Of a stretch of 64,000 nucleotides of DNA, positions 17,775-27,110 are shown in pieces. Source of the DNA: Bradyrhizobium quebecense (GTDB lineage Bacteria; Pseudomonadota; Alphaproteobacteria; Rhizobiales; Xanthobacteraceae); assembly GCF_013373795.3 (NCBI RefSeq), contig NZ_CP088022.1, positions 4,774,001-4,838,000 on the forward strand, given 5' to 3'. Each line of letters begins with the position of its first letter. The stretch's first letter is position 1. A model generated the notes under the pieces. It searched no databases. It had not been told where the DNA came from and saw only the letters and a program-made list of their open reading frames with translations. A program made the position numbers and the translations under genes.

Positions 17775-18282
17775 GATCCCTCTCTCCACGATATGTATCG
17801 CCGCACGACTGACACGAGTCGCAACCAGAGCGTCCTAGGATCGAATCAGCGTCGGCACGCTGGGTCCATTGGACACTCGACCGACTCATTTCGGCAATGC
17901 ACGGCGCGTGCAGCCTCTGCCTTATCAACAGGCAGGAAGCTTAATGGTTCATCAATATCCCCCGTTGGTAGCCTGATTTTAACGGTTGTAGCCCCTCAGC
18001 CACATCCGTGGTTTACCGGGGCCCAGGCTTCCGAGGCGGACATCCGAGCGGGGCAACTTCCCCGTCCGGCGATGAACGTTGGGCTCCCTGAAAAGGTGTG
18101 GCTGTCCTGCCTTGGCGTCAAGATGTGCACGTCACAGACTCGCATGAACAAACTGTCAGACGAGGTTGAACGTGCCTCCTTGTCGCCGCGACTAAGGCAA
18201 CGAGCCCGCGCAGTTCCACGCGGCACCATTGCCGCGCATTAGAGATGACACCTTGGAGGCGCCGGCTATTCCCGAGGCGGTC
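17775..18282. other. 508-base gene-free divergent region with two hairpins
   Basis: Lies between prkA (minus) and the exported-protein gene (plus) and must hold both promoters. Two structures stand out: CGGGG/CCCCG (18049-18053 with 18060-18064) flanked by CGGAC/GTCCG, and a perfect CGCGGCA-ccat-TGCCGCG hairpin at 18219-18236. Neither is followed by a T-run. Open frames of 149 codons (plus) and 77 codons (minus) cross the area but have no ribosome binding site or recognisable motif. A small structured RNA is possible but not demonstrated. Confidence 0.45.
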
Positions 18283-18900
18283 ATGAAGCAGACGTTCCTT
18301 GTTGTCGCACTTGCCGCCGCAGCCTGCGCCGGCGCGGCGTTAACCGTCGAGGCGCAGGAAGGCGTCGACAAGGCCAAGGCGGCCGCCTTCGACAACAGGA
18401 TGTTCGCAGGCCCGCCCGGCGCGAAAGCCTATGCCTGCTTCGTGCGGCGATACGATGCAAATCATCTGGCGCAGCATCCGAAGCAGAAGGTCAGCGCGAT
18501 GAAGCTGCTCGTCGCCGCCGAGGATGCGCCGGAGGACAAGACCACCAACTACTCGTTCCGGCTTGGCGTCGCCTACCGCCACCGCCCCGGCAATTTCGAC
18601 TCCAGCGGCTACTGCAACCACGCGGTCGCGACCGAATCCGGACACGAGATGCGCTTCGAATGCAGCGTGGATTGTGAGGGCGGCGGTATCACTGTGGCGT
18701 TGTCGAAAGACGACAAATCCGCGATCGCGCGCCTTGGCCGCATCGTGGTGTGGAATCGCAACAAGCCCGACGACGATGCGGGCGAGGCGCTGCTCGCCGG
18801 CGCCGACGACAAGATCTTTCGCGTCGATCGCGCTGACTTGAGCCAATGCGCCGAACTTGTGACCGACCGCAAGGAACTCGCTGCGCTCCGCCACAAGTGA
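18283..18900 (+). CDS. Conserved exported protein, function unknown
   Basis: 205 aa from the ATG at 18283, the start that places a hydrophobic Sec signal first (MKQTFLVVALAAAACAGAAL, likely cut after VEA). The mature part is mixed charged, with Cys at positions that could form disulphides (YACFVRRY, SGYCNHA, FECSVDCEGG, SQCAELV), fitting a periplasmic fold. No catalytic motif or named domain is recognised. It is followed 41 bases later by another exported small protein on the same strand; the two may be co-transcribed. A longer open frame exists upstream but would put 18 residues before the signal. Confidence 0.8.
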   Translation: MKQTFLVVALAAAACAGAALTVEAQEGVDKAKAAAFDNRMFAGPPGAKAYACFVRRYDANHLAQHPKQKVSAMKLLVAAEDAPEDKTTNYSFRLGVAYRHRPGNFDSSGYCNHAVATESGHEMRFECSVDCEGGGITVALSKDDKSAIARLGRIVVWNRNKPDDDAGEALLAGADDKIFRVDRADLSQCAELVTDRKELAALRHK

Positions 18901-18941
18901 TAGGCTTTGCGCCGATCAACAATCGTTGCGGGAGGGACGCC

Positions 18942-19391
18942 ATGCACCGACGCAGCATCCTGTGGGGCGCCCTCTCGGCGATCGGCGCTGCCTTTACAGC
19001 GTCACGGGCGAACGCGGCTACTGAGACCCCACCACCGGGAAGGCTGAAGGTGGTCTATCACCTCGACGACCTCGACAAGGTCAATTTCGTGATCGGCAAC
19101 ATCCAGAACCACCTCGACGGCGTCGGCGGCCCCGGCAATGTGACGATCGCGCTCGTGGTGCACGGCCAGGCGCTGAAGGCGTTTCATTCGGCGGCGGTCA
19201 ATCCCGGCCTGTCGAAGCAGGTCGGCCAGTTCACCAAGGATGGCATCGCGCTCGCCGCCTGCGGCAACACCATGAAATCGCAGAACATCACCCTCGCCGA
19301 CCTGCTCCCGGGCTTCGTTGCCGCCGAACGCGGCGGCGTGGTCCGCCTCGCCGAGCTGCAATCCCAAGGCTACCTCTACCTGCGGCCCTGA
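18942..19391 (+). CDS. DsrE-family protein, exported with twin-arginine-like signal
   Basis: 149 aa from the ATG at 18942, preceded by GGGAGGGA. The N-terminus MHRRSILWGALSAIG with cleavage near ANAATE has consecutive arginines before a hydrophobic stretch, a Tat-like signal. The mature part, KVVYHLDDLDKVNFVIGNIQNHLD, then VTIALVVHGQALKAF, GIALAACGNTM and LPGFVAAERGGVVRLAELQSQGYLYLRP, is the DsrE/DsrF-like fold with the single conserved Cys in AACGNTM. Such periplasmic DsrE-like proteins are associated with sulfur-carrier or redox functions in general; no sulfur genes are adjacent, so the role here is open. Confidence 0.85.
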   Translation: MHRRSILWGALSAIGAAFTASRANAATETPPPGRLKVVYHLDDLDKVNFVIGNIQNHLDGVGGPGNVTIALVVHGQALKAFHSAAVNPGLSKQVGQFTKDGIALAACGNTMKSQNITLADLLPGFVAAERGGVVRLAELQSQGYLYLRP

Positions 19392-19609
19392 CGCGCAGCC
19401 GCGCGCCCGCAACGCGTCATAAAAATGTGCCGAGATCAGGGTCTGCTCGCACCGGCGTCCGAGGGGATCGAACTGTTGTGAATGGCGTTATCCCTTGGGA
19501 ATGCTGATATTCCGCCCGGGCCCCCAGCCATGTTGACAATCCGCCTCCACCCCCGAAAGCTGCCCGGGAACCCAAAAATCGACCCTCGATCGAACGAGAA
19601 CAGGCACCC

Positions 19610-22456
19610 ATGAACCCCGTCAAAGCACTCGAAAATCACCGCCAGGCCGTCTGGCTGGACTTCCTTGCCCGCGGCTTCGTCGCCAAGGGCGACCTGAAGC
19701 GGCTGATCGAGACCGACGGCGTCAAAGGTGTGACGTCCAACCCCTCGATCTTCGAGAAGGCGATCGGCAGCTCGGACGAGTATGACGGGGCGATCGGCAA
19801 GGCCCTCAAGAAGGGCGACCGCTCGGTCGCCGACCTGTTCGAACACCTCGCGGTCGAGGACATCCAGCACGCCGCCGACGTGCTGCGCCCGGTCTACGAC
19901 CAGAGCCATGGCGGCGACGGCTTCGTCAGCCTCGAAGTGTCGCCCTATCTCGCGATGGACACCAAGGGCACGATCGCGGAGGCCGAACGGCTCTGGAAGG
20001 ACGTCCACCGCAAGAACCTGATGGTCAAGGTGCCGGCGACGCCGGAGGGCCTGCCGGCGGTCGAGTATCTGATCGGCGAAGGCATCAGCATCAACATCAC
20101 GCTGCTGTTCTCGCAGAAGGTCTATCGCCAGGTCGCGGAGGCCTATCTCAAGGGCCTGGAGAAGTACGTCGCCAAGGGCGGCGACCCCTCCCATGTGGCA
20201 AGCGTCGCCAGCTTCTTCGTCAGCCGCATCGACAGCGCCGTCGACAAGCAGCTCGACGAGAAGATCGCGCGCGCCAACGACCCGTCCGAGAAGGAGCGGC
20301 TCGCGGCCTTGAAGGGCAAGGTCGCGATCGCGAATGCAAAGCTCGCCTACCAGGACTACAAGCGCCTGTTCTCCGGCCCGCGCTGGGACAAGCTCACGGC
20401 CAAGGGCGCCAAGCCACAGCGGCTGCTGTGGGCTTCGACCGGCACCAAGAACAAGGACTATAGCGACGTGCTCTATGTCGAGGAGCTGATCGGCCCCGAT
20501 ACCGTCAACACCGTGCCGCCGGCAACCCTCGATGCGTTCCGCGACCATGGCAAGGTCCGCGACAGCCTCGAGGAGAATGTCGAGGACGCCCGCCACGTGC
20601 TGGAGGAGCTCGAGAAGTCCGGCATCTCGCTCGATGCGATCACCGAGGAGCTGGTCAAGGACGGCGTCAAGCTGTTCGCCGACGCGGCCGACAAGCTGTA
20701 CGGCGCGGTCGCCCACAAGCGCGCGACCTCGCTCGGCGGCGGCATCGACCATCAGAAGCTGGCGCTCGGCGCCGGCATCGAGAAGGCGGTCGAGAAAAGC
20801 ACCGAGGAATGGCGTGCGTCGGCCAAGATCCGAAGGCTCTGGCACAAGGACAAGTCGGTCTGGACCGGCGATGACGAGGACAAATGGCTGGGCTGGCTGA
20901 CCAGCGCCGCGACCGCCGACGTCGCCGACTACGAGGATTTCGCCAAGCGCGTGAAGGGCCAGAACTTCACCGACGCCGTTGTGCTCGGCATGGGCGGATC
21001 GAGCCTCGGGCCGGAGGTCTTGGCGCAGACCTTCCCGCACAAGTCCGGCTTCCCGCGGCTGCACGTGCTCGACTCCACCGATCCGGCGCAGGTGCGCGCG
21101 ATGGAGGAGTATGTCGACATCGCCAAGACGCTGTTCATCGTCTCCTCCAAATCGGGCGGCACGACCGAGCCGAACGTGATGAAGGACTATTTCTTCGACC
21201 GGGTGGCCAAGGCAATCGGCAAGGACAAGGCCGGCCATCGCTTCATCGCGGTGACCGACCCCGGCTCGTCGCTGCAGAAGGTCGCGATCAAGCAGGGCTT
21301 TGCCCGTATCTTCTACGGCGATCCCGCGATCGGCGGCCGCTATTCCGTGCTGTCGCCGTTCGGCCTGGTGCCGGCGGCGGCCGCAGGCATCGACGTCCGC
21401 AGCCTGCTCGGTCATACGCTCGCCATGGTGCGCTCCTGCGGCGCCGACGTGCCGCCGCAGGAAAACCCGGGCGTCCAGCTCGGGCTGGCGATGGGCATCG
21501 CCGGGCTCGAAGGCCGCGACAAGGTGACGATCTTCGCCTCCCCCGAGATCGCCGATTTCGGCGCCTGGGCCGAGCAGCTGATCGCGGAATCGACCGGCAA
21601 GGACGGCAAGGGCCTGATCCCGATCGAGGGCGAAACCATCGGCGACGCCGCGGTCTACGGCAACGACCGCTTCTTCGTCGACCTGCGCACCGAGGGCGAG
21701 CACGACGCCGCGCATGAGGCCAAGCTCGCCGCGCTCGAGGCCGCCGGCCATCCCGTGGTCCGGATCGTGATGAAATCGATCGACCATATCGGCCAGGAGT
21801 TCTTCCGCTTCGAGATCGCGACCGCGGTGGCAGGCGCGATCCTCGGCATCAACCCGTTCAACCAGCCCGACGTCGAGGCCGCCAAGATCAAGACCCGCGA
21901 GCTGACCGCAGCGTTCGAGAAAACCGGATCGCTGCCGGCCGAGCAGCCGGTGGTCTCGGCGGATGGAGTCGAGCTCTACACCGACGTGCAGAACGCCGAG
22001 GAGTTGCGCAAGGCCGGCGCCAATGGCGACCTCAATTCCTGGATTAAGGCGCATCTCTCCCGCTCCGCCCGCGGCGACTATGTCGCCCTGCTCGCCTATA
22101 TCGAGCGCGACGGCGACACCATCGATGCCATGCAGGCGATGCGGCTGAAGGTGCGCGACGCGAAACACCTTGCGACCTGCGCCGAATTCGGCCCGCGCTT
22201 CCTGCATTCGACCGGACAGGCCTACAAGGGCGGGCCCGACAGCGGCGTGTTCCTGCAGGTCACGACCGACGACAGCAAGGACCTTCCGGTGCCCGGCCAG
22301 AAGGCGAGCTTCGGCGTGATCAAGGCGGCGCAGGCGCGCGGCGATTTCGACGTCCTCACCGAGCGCGGCCGGCGGGCGTTGCGCGTGCATCTCAAGGGCG
22401 ATCTCACCTCCGGGCTTGCGGCACTCGATGCCGCGATCTCGGCCGCACTGAACTGA
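19610..22456 (+). CDS. tal-pgi: Bifunctional transaldolase / glucose-6-phosphate isomerase
   Basis: 948 aa, about the sum of a transaldolase (residues 1-370) and a phosphoglucose isomerase (about 390-940). The first half shows [13 protein letters not shown] and [16 protein letters not shown], whose Lys forms the Schiff base of transaldolase. The second half shows [12 protein letters not shown] (about 460) and [12 protein letters not shown], the sugar-phosphate isomerase (SIS) motifs. The fusion joins the exchange of C3 and C7/C6 sugars with fructose-6-P/glucose-6-P interconversion, returning pentose-phosphate carbon to glucose 6-phosphate. It leads an operon with gnd, zwf, pgl and gntK. A TTGACA at 19533-19538 could be a -35 element, but the corresponding -10 is poor. 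The fusion is known in rhizobia. Confidence 0.96.
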   Translation: MNPVKALENHRQAVWLDFLARGFVAKGDLKRLIETDGVKGVTSNPSIFEKAIGSSDEYDGAIGKALKKGDRSVADLFEHLAVEDIQHAADVLRPVYDQSHGGDGFVSLEVSPYLAMDTKGTIAEAERLWKDVHRKNLMVKVPATPEGLPAVEYLIGEGISINITLLFSQKVYRQVAEAYLKGLEKYVAKGGDPSHVASVASFFVSRIDSAVDKQLDEKIARANDPSEKERLAALKGKVAIANAKLAYQDYKRLFSGPRWDKLTAKGAKPQRLLWASTGTKNKDYSDVLYVEELIGPDTVNTVPPATLDAFRDHGKVRDSLEENVEDARHVLEELEKSGISLDAITEELVKDGVKLFADAADKLYGAVAHKRATSLGGGIDHQKLALGAGIEKAVEKSTEEWRASAKIRRLWHKDKSVWTGDDEDKWLGWLTSAATADVADYEDFAKRVKGQNFTDAVVLGMGGSSLGPEVLAQTFPHKSGFPRLHVLDSTDPAQVRAMEEYVDIAKTLFIVSSKSGGTTEPNVMKDYFFDRVAKAIGKDKAGHRFIAVTDPGSSLQKVAIKQGFARIFYGDPAIGGRYSVLSPFGLVPAAAAGIDVRSLLGHTLAMVRSCGADVPPQENPGVQLGLAMGIAGLEGRDKVTIFASPEIADFGAWAEQLIAESTGKDGKGLIPIEGETIGDAAVYGNDRFFVDLRTEGEHDAAHEAKLAALEAAGHPVVRIVMKSIDHIGQEFFRFEIATAVAGAILGINPFNQPDVEAAKIKTRELTAAFEKTGSLPAEQPVVSADGVELYTDVQNAEELRKAGANGDLNSWIKAHLSRSARGDYVALLAYIERDGDTIDAMQAMRLKVRDAKHLATCAEFGPRFLHSTGQAYKGGPDSGVFLQVTTDDSKDLPVPGQKASFGVIKAAQARGDFDVLTERGRRALRVHLKGDLTSGLAALDAAISAALN

Positions 22457-22467
22457 CGGAGGCCAGG

Positions 22468-23451
22468 ATGCAACTCGGCATGATCGGCCTCGGGCGGATG
22501 GGCGGCAACATCGTCCGCCGCCTGATGAGCAACGGCCACACCACCGTGGTCTACGACAAGGACCCCAAGGCGGTCGCGGCGCTGGTCGCCGACAACGCCA
22601 CCGGTTCCTCGTCGCTGGAGGATTTCGTGCTCAAGCTGGAAGCGCCGCGCACCGCCTGGGTGATGCTGCCGGCCGGCAAGATCACCGAAGCCACCATCGA
22701 AGCGCTGTCGAAGCTGATGCAGCCCGGCGACGTCATCATCGACGGCGGCAACACCTTCTGGCAGGACGACGTCCGCCGCGGCAAGGCGCTTCGGGAGCGC
22801 GGGCTGCACTATGTCGACGTCGGCACCAGCGGCGGCATCTGGGGCATCGAGCGTGGCTACTGCATGATGATCGGCGGCGACAAGGCAGTCGTCGACCGGC
22901 TCGATCCGATCTTCAGGACGCTGGCGCCCGGCATCGGCGACATCCCGCGCACCTCCGGCCGCGAGGGGCGCGATGTCAGGATCGAACAGGGCTACATCCA
23001 CGCCGGTCCGATCGGCGCCGGGCATTTCGTCAAGATGATCCACAACGGCATCGAATACGGCCTGATGCAGGCCTACGCCGAAGGCTTCGACATCCTGAAG
23101 AACGCCAATATCGAGGCGCTGCCGGCGGACCATCGCTTTGATCTCGACATCGCCGACATTGCCGAAGTCTGGCGGCGCGGCAGCGTGATCCCGTCCTGGC
23201 TGCTGGACCTCACGGCCTCGGCGCTGGCGCAGAACCACACGCTCGACAATTACTCCGGCTTTGTCGAGGATTCCGGCGAAGGCCGCTGGACCGTGAATGC
23301 CGCGGTCGACGAGGCGGTGCCGGCCGAGGTGCTGACGGCGGCGCTCTACACCCGCTTCCGCTCGCGCAAGGACCACACCTTCGCCGAGAAGATCCTCTCG
23401 GCGATGCGCGCAGGGTTTGGCGGCCACAAGGAGCCGCCGAAGAAGGCTTAA
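22468..23451 (+). CDS. gnd: 6-phosphogluconate dehydrogenase, decarboxylating, short (probably NAD+) type
   Basis: 327 aa, clearly shorter than the 470-residue NADP+ enzymes. [13 protein letters not shown] (7-19) is the nucleotide loop and the second strand ends [10 protein letters not shown]; an Asp there, where NADP+ enzymes have Asn-Arg-Ser/Thr, points to NAD+ preference. [10 protein letters not shown] (about residues 91-100), GTSGGIWG and [13 protein letters not shown] (substrate site Lys and Asn) complete the family signature. It converts 6-phosphogluconate to ribulose 5-phosphate and CO2. Eleven bases follow tal-pgi, with GGAGG before the ATG, and zwf starts 20 bases later. Confidence 0.95.
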   Translation: MQLGMIGLGRMGGNIVRRLMSNGHTTVVYDKDPKAVAALVADNATGSSSLEDFVLKLEAPRTAWVMLPAGKITEATIEALSKLMQPGDVIIDGGNTFWQDDVRRGKALRERGLHYVDVGTSGGIWGIERGYCMMIGGDKAVVDRLDPIFRTLAPGIGDIPRTSGREGRDVRIEQGYIHAGPIGAGHFVKMIHNGIEYGLMQAYAEGFDILKNANIEALPADHRFDLDIADIAEVWRRGSVIPSWLLDLTASALAQNHTLDNYSGFVEDSGEGRWTVNAAVDEAVPAEVLTAALYTRFRSRKDHTFAEKILSAMRAGFGGHKEPPKKA

Positions 23452-23471
23452 AGCGAACCGCGGAAGGTCAC

Positions 23472-24965
23472 GTGCAGAAGAAACCCGATCCTTGCTCCTT
23501 CATCATCTTCGGCGCCACCGGTGATCTGACACACCGGCTGGTCGTTCCGGCGCTCTACAATCTCGCCGCCGGCAATCTGCTGCCGGAGAAATTCTGCGTG
23601 GTCGGCATTGTCCGCAAGGGCATGTCGAGCGAGCAGCTGACCGACAGCCTGATGCAGGGGCTGCGCAAGTTCGCCACCCGCCCCGTCGACGAGGCGATCG
23701 CGAAGCGGCTGTTCGAATGCGTCACCTCGATCGAGGCCGATCCGCGCGATCCCGCTTCGTTCGACGCCATGAACGAACGGCTCGACAAGCTCGAGACCGC
23801 CCGCGGCACCGGTGGCAACCGGCTGTTCTATCTCGCGACCCCGCCGAACGCCTTCCTGCCGATCAGCGAGCAGCTCGGACGCACCGGCATGCTGGAGGAG
23901 AACGGCGCCTGGCGTCGGCTGATCATCGAAAAGCCGTTCGGCACCGATCTGGCATCGGCCAGGGCGCTGAATTCAGCGCTGCTGAAGCTGATGGACGAGC
24001 ACCAAATCTACCGGATCGACCATTACCTCGGCAAGGAAACCGTCCAGAACATCCTGGTGCTGCGCTTTGCCAACGGCATGTTCGAGCCGATCTGGAACCG
24101 CAACCACATCGACCACGTCCAGATCACCGTCGACGAGAAGCTCGGCGTCGGCCATCGCGGCAGCTTCTATGACGCCACCGGCGCGCTGCGCGACATGGTG
24201 CCGAACCATCTGTTCCAGCTGCTCTCGCTGGTGACGATGGAGCCGCCGGCGCGCTTCGACGCCCATGCGGTGCGCTCGGAAAAGGCCGAGGTGCTGAGCG
24301 CGATCCAGATCCAGAGCACGCAGGAGGCGCTGTCCAATTCGGTGCGCGGCCAATATCGCGGCGGCCGGATCGGCGACGCCGAGATCGAGGACTATCTCAA
24401 GACACCGGACGTCAAGCCCGACAGCTCGACCGAGACCTATGCGGCACTGAAGCTGACCATCGACAATTGGCGCTGGGCCGGCGTGCCGTTCTACCTGCGC
24501 ACCGGCAAGGCACTGACCACCAAGCGCACCGAGATCGCGATCAAGTTCAAGCAGGCGCCGTTCGCGATGTTCCGCGATACCGCGGTCGACCGCCTGTCGC
24601 AGAACTACCTCGTCATTTCGACCGAGCCGACCGAAGGCATCGAGCTGCAGTTCAACACCAAGGTGCCGGGCCCGGCCATCAACATCGACGGCGTCGAGAT
24701 GAAGTTCCGCTACAAGGACTACTTCAAGGCGGAGCCGTCGACCGGTTACGAGACACTGATCTACGACTGCATGATCGGCGACAATTTGCTGTTCCAGCGC
24801 GCCGATAGCGTCGAGGCCGGATGGCAGGCGGTGCAGCCCTTCCTCGACGCCTGGAAGACTGCCGGCGGGCGCGGCCTGCAACCCTACAAGGCCGGCAGCG
24901 AAGGCCCGGAGGCGGCCAACGCGCTGCTGACGCGCGACGGCCGCAGCTGGCGGAAGCTCAGCTGA
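23472..24965 (+). CDS. zwf: Glucose-6-phosphate 1-dehydrogenase
   Basis: 497 aa, GTG start. FGATGDLTHR near residue 14 is the NAD(P) loop, EKPFGTDLASA near 155 and IDHYLGKETVQN near 180 contain the catalytic His/Lys signature of G6PDH, and RTGKALTTKRTEI is the C-terminal substrate loop. Length is standard. It oxidises glucose 6-phosphate to 6-phosphogluconolactone, the entry step of both oxidative pentose phosphate and Entner-Doudoroff routes. Gene order gnd-zwf-pgl places all three oxidative steps together; pgl starts two bases past the stop. Confidence 0.97.
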   Translation: MQKKPDPCSFIIFGATGDLTHRLVVPALYNLAAGNLLPEKFCVVGIVRKGMSSEQLTDSLMQGLRKFATRPVDEAIAKRLFECVTSIEADPRDPASFDAMNERLDKLETARGTGGNRLFYLATPPNAFLPISEQLGRTGMLEENGAWRRLIIEKPFGTDLASARALNSALLKLMDEHQIYRIDHYLGKETVQNILVLRFANGMFEPIWNRNHIDHVQITVDEKLGVGHRGSFYDATGALRDMVPNHLFQLLSLVTMEPPARFDAHAVRSEKAEVLSAIQIQSTQEALSNSVRGQYRGGRIGDAEIEDYLKTPDVKPDSSTETYAALKLTIDNWRWAGVPFYLRTGKALTTKRTEIAIKFKQAPFAMFRDTAVDRLSQNYLVISTEPTEGIELQFNTKVPGPAINIDGVEMKFRYKDYFKAEPSTGYETLIYDCMIGDNLLFQRADSVEAGWQAVQPFLDAWKTAGGRGLQPYKAGSEGPEAANALLTRDGRSWRKLS

Positions 24966-24967
24966 CC

Positions 24968-25720
24968 ATGACCACGGGCGGCGAGCGCAAGATCATCACG
25001 GTGGCCGATCCGGCCGCACTGGCGCAGACCGCCGCCGAACGGGTGATCGCCAGGATCGACCAGAACAGCGGCCGGATCGCGATCTGCCTCACCGGCGGCT
25101 CCAGCCCCAAGGCGCTCTACCAGCTGCTGGCGACACCGGACTATCGCCGGCGGATTCCGTGGGATCGCATCGACTGGTTCATCGGCGACGAGCGCCTGGT
25201 GCCGCGCAAGGACAAGCTGCACAATATGAGCATGGCGCGCCAGGCCTTCCTCGACCGCTGCGCTCCGGCCGCGAACGTCCATCCGATCGCAACCGACACC
25301 GCCGATCTCAGGGATCCCGACGTCAGCGCGGCGCTGTACGAGAACGAGCTGATGGCCTTCTACGGCGCCGAACAGCTCGATCCGAAGCGGCCGCTGTTCG
25401 ACCTGGTGCTGATGGGCATCGGGCCCGATGGCCACACCGCATCGCTGTTTCCGGACTATCCCACGGTCGAGGAAACCCAGCGCTGGGTGGTCGGGGTGCC
25501 CAAGGCCAATGTCGAACCGTTCGTGCCACGCGTCTCCTTGACCCTGCCTGCCCTCGCCTCCTGCCGCGAGATGCTGTTCGAGGTGGCGGGCGAAAACAAG
25601 CGCGCGATCTTGACGCGCCTGTTCGCAGGCGAGAACCTGCCGGCAAACCGCGCGCGATCGCTGGGCGAAACCGTCTGGTTGATCGATCAGGCCTCGCTGC
25701 CGGAGGATTTTCGTGGATGA
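24968..25720 (+). CDS. pgl: 6-phosphogluconolactonase
   Basis: 250 aa from the ATG at 24968 (MTTGGERKI), two bases after the zwf stop. CLTGGSSPKALYQLL (about residues 37-51), DWFIGDERLVP and LVLMGIGPDGHTASLFPD are the conserved lactonase/glucosamine-6-P isomerase-fold motifs, including the GDER and DGHTASLFP segments of true 6-phosphogluconolactonases. It hydrolyses the product of Zwf to 6-phosphogluconate in the cytosol. Normal length; no oddities. Confidence 0.95.
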   Translation: MTTGGERKIITVADPAALAQTAAERVIARIDQNSGRIAICLTGGSSPKALYQLLATPDYRRRIPWDRIDWFIGDERLVPRKDKLHNMSMARQAFLDRCAPAANVHPIATDTADLRDPDVSAALYENELMAFYGAEQLDPKRPLFDLVLMGIGPDGHTASLFPDYPTVEETQRWVVGVPKANVEPFVPRVSLTLPALASCREMLFEVAGENKRAILTRLFAGENLPANRARSLGETVWLIDQASLPEDFRG

Positions 25721-25729
25721 TGCTCTTGG

Positions 25730-26263
25730 GTGACTTTCTTGGGTGACGGGCAAAACCCCTGCGCACTGGTCGTGATGGGCGTTTCCGGCTCGGGCAAGAG
25801 CACCATTGCCGACCGCCTCGCGATCAGGATCGGCTGGCGCTTCGAGGACGGCGACAGCTTTCATCCGCCGAGCAACGTCGCGAAAATGCATTCGGGCCAG
25901 CCGCTCACCGACGAGGATCGCTGGCCCTGGCTGCGCGCGATCGCCAATGAGATCGACCGCACCTGCGGCGTCCGCGAGCGCGCCGTTATCGCCTGCTCCG
26001 CGCTGAAGCGCTCTTATCGCGACATCCTGGTGCACGGCCGCGACGACATCCGCATCGTCTTCCTCGACGGCACAGAGGAGCTGATCGCCACGCGGCTGGC
26101 CGCGCGCAAGGACCATTTCATGCCGCCGGGCCTGCTCGCCAGCCAGTTCAAGACGCTGGAGCCGCCGACGCCTGACGAACGCCCGATCACGGTTGCGATC
26201 GACCGTTCGGTCGACACCATCGTCGAAGACATTGTCAGTCAACTGAAACTGGACCGCTCATGA
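25730..26263 (+). CDS. gntK: Gluconokinase
   Basis: 177 aa. The start is given as GTG at 25730; an ATG at 25775 sits right before the P-loop and would leave too short an N-terminus, since family members have a short extension before VMGVSGSGKST. Other motifs: FEDGDSFHPPSNVAKM and G(Q)PLTDEDRWPWL, characteristic of thermoresistant-type gluconokinase, and ACSALKRSYRD. It phosphorylates gluconate to 6-phosphogluconate, feeding gnd of the same operon. The stop overlaps the ATG of the HAD gene (ATGA). Confidence 0.93.
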   Translation: MTFLGDGQNPCALVVMGVSGSGKSTIADRLAIRIGWRFEDGDSFHPPSNVAKMHSGQPLTDEDRWPWLRAIANEIDRTCGVRERAVIACSALKRSYRDILVHGRDDIRIVFLDGTEELIATRLAARKDHFMPPGLLASQFKTLEPPTPDERPITVAIDRSVDTIVEDIVSQLKLDRS

Positions 26264-27066
26264 CCCGCATCGCCCTTGTCGTATCCGATGTCGACGGCAC
26301 GCTGCTCACCAAGGACAAGACCCTGACTGACGGCGCCCTGACCGCGGTGCGCAGGCTGCATGAGGCCGGCATCGGCTTCACCATCGTCTCGAGCCGGCCG
26401 ACGATCGGAATGGGTTTCCTGGTCGCGCCGCTCGCGGTCACGCTGCCGATCGGTGCCTTCAACGGCTCGTCGATCGTCGATCCGCAATTGCAGCCGATCG
26501 AGCAGCATGTGATTCCCCCTGCCGTCGCCAGGCGCAGCGTCGACCTGCTCTGCGAGCGCGGTGTCGACATCTGGCTGTTCACCAACGACCGCTGGCTGAC
26601 GCGAAATCCTGACGGCGAGTACAACGCGCACGAAAAGCGCGCGATCAAGCATGATCCGACTATCGTCAGCGATTTCACGCCCTATCTCGACCAGGCCTGC
26701 AAGATCGTCGGCGCGAGCTCGGATGCGCCTCTGCTGCAGCGCTGCGAGGCGGAGATGCAACAGATGGTCGGCCATGATGCGACCGCGGTCCGCTCGCAGA
26801 CCTACTATCTCGACGTCACCCCGCCCGGCCACGACAAGGGCACCTTCGTCGAGGGTATCGCGAGGCGCCTCGGCGTGGCGCTGGAGAATGTCGCCACGAT
26901 CGGCGACATGCAGAACGATCTGCCGATGTTTGCGAGAAGCGGCGTCTCGTTCGCGATGGGCAATGCCAGCGACGACGTGAAGGCGCGCGCCACGCATGTC
27001 ACCGAAACCAACGAGCACGACGGTTTCGCGCGCGCGATGGACACGGTGCTGACGATGGGCCGTTAG
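26260..27066 (+). CDS. HAD-superfamily (Cof-type, IIB) phosphatase
   Basis: 268 aa. SDVDGTLLTKDKTL (Asp10 and Asp12 as nucleophile and acid/base), IVSSRPTIG (motif II Ser), and GDMQNDLPMF near residue 213 (motif IV Asp pair) identify an active HAD-IIB hydrolase with the Cof-type cap. Such enzymes dephosphorylate sugar phosphates with broad specificity. Translational coupling to gntK suggests a role in sugar phosphate turnover, substrate unknown. It is the last gene of the pentose phosphate operon, convergent with the GH15 gene. Confidence 0.92.
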   Translation: MTRIALVVSDVDGTLLTKDKTLTDGALTAVRRLHEAGIGFTIVSSRPTIGMGFLVAPLAVTLPIGAFNGSSIVDPQLQPIEQHVIPPAVARRSVDLLCERGVDIWLFTNDRWLTRNPDGEYNAHEKRAIKHDPTIVSDFTPYLDQACKIVGASSDAPLLQRCEAEMQQMVGHDATAVRSQTYYLDVTPPGHDKGTFVEGIARRLGVALENVATIGDMQNDLPMFARSGVSFAMGNASDDVKARATHVTETNEHDGFARAMDTVLTMGR

Positions 27067-27082
27067 GGCGGCTTTCTAAGAA

Positions 27083-27110
27083 GATCGTGCGCAAAGCAAA
27101 AACCACGATC
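27083..27110. terminator. Inverted repeat between convergent genes, possible terminator
   Basis: GATCGTG at 27083-27089 pairs with CACGATC at 27104-27110 around an A-rich loop, in the 42-base gap between the HAD gene and the stop of the GH15 gene. On the minus strand the loop is T-rich. Only seven base pairs and no clean U-tract, so weakly supported. Confidence 0.3.

Noticed and set aside
17793..18242. 149-codon plus-strand frame in the prkA upstream region, and a 77-codon minus-strand frame at 17996-18229
   Set aside because: No ribosome binding site, no recognisable family, amino-acid composition unlike real genes here. Described as gene-free.
19533..19561. TTGACA with 17-base spacer as a sigma-70 promoter for tal-pgi
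   Set aside because: The matching -10 would be AAAGCT, too poor to list as a feature.
19436..22390. 984-codon open frame on the minus strand opposite tal-pgi
   Set aside because: It mirrors the coding frame of a high-GC gene, is rich in Arg/His/Asp/Ala without any domain motif, and lacks a ribosome binding site.
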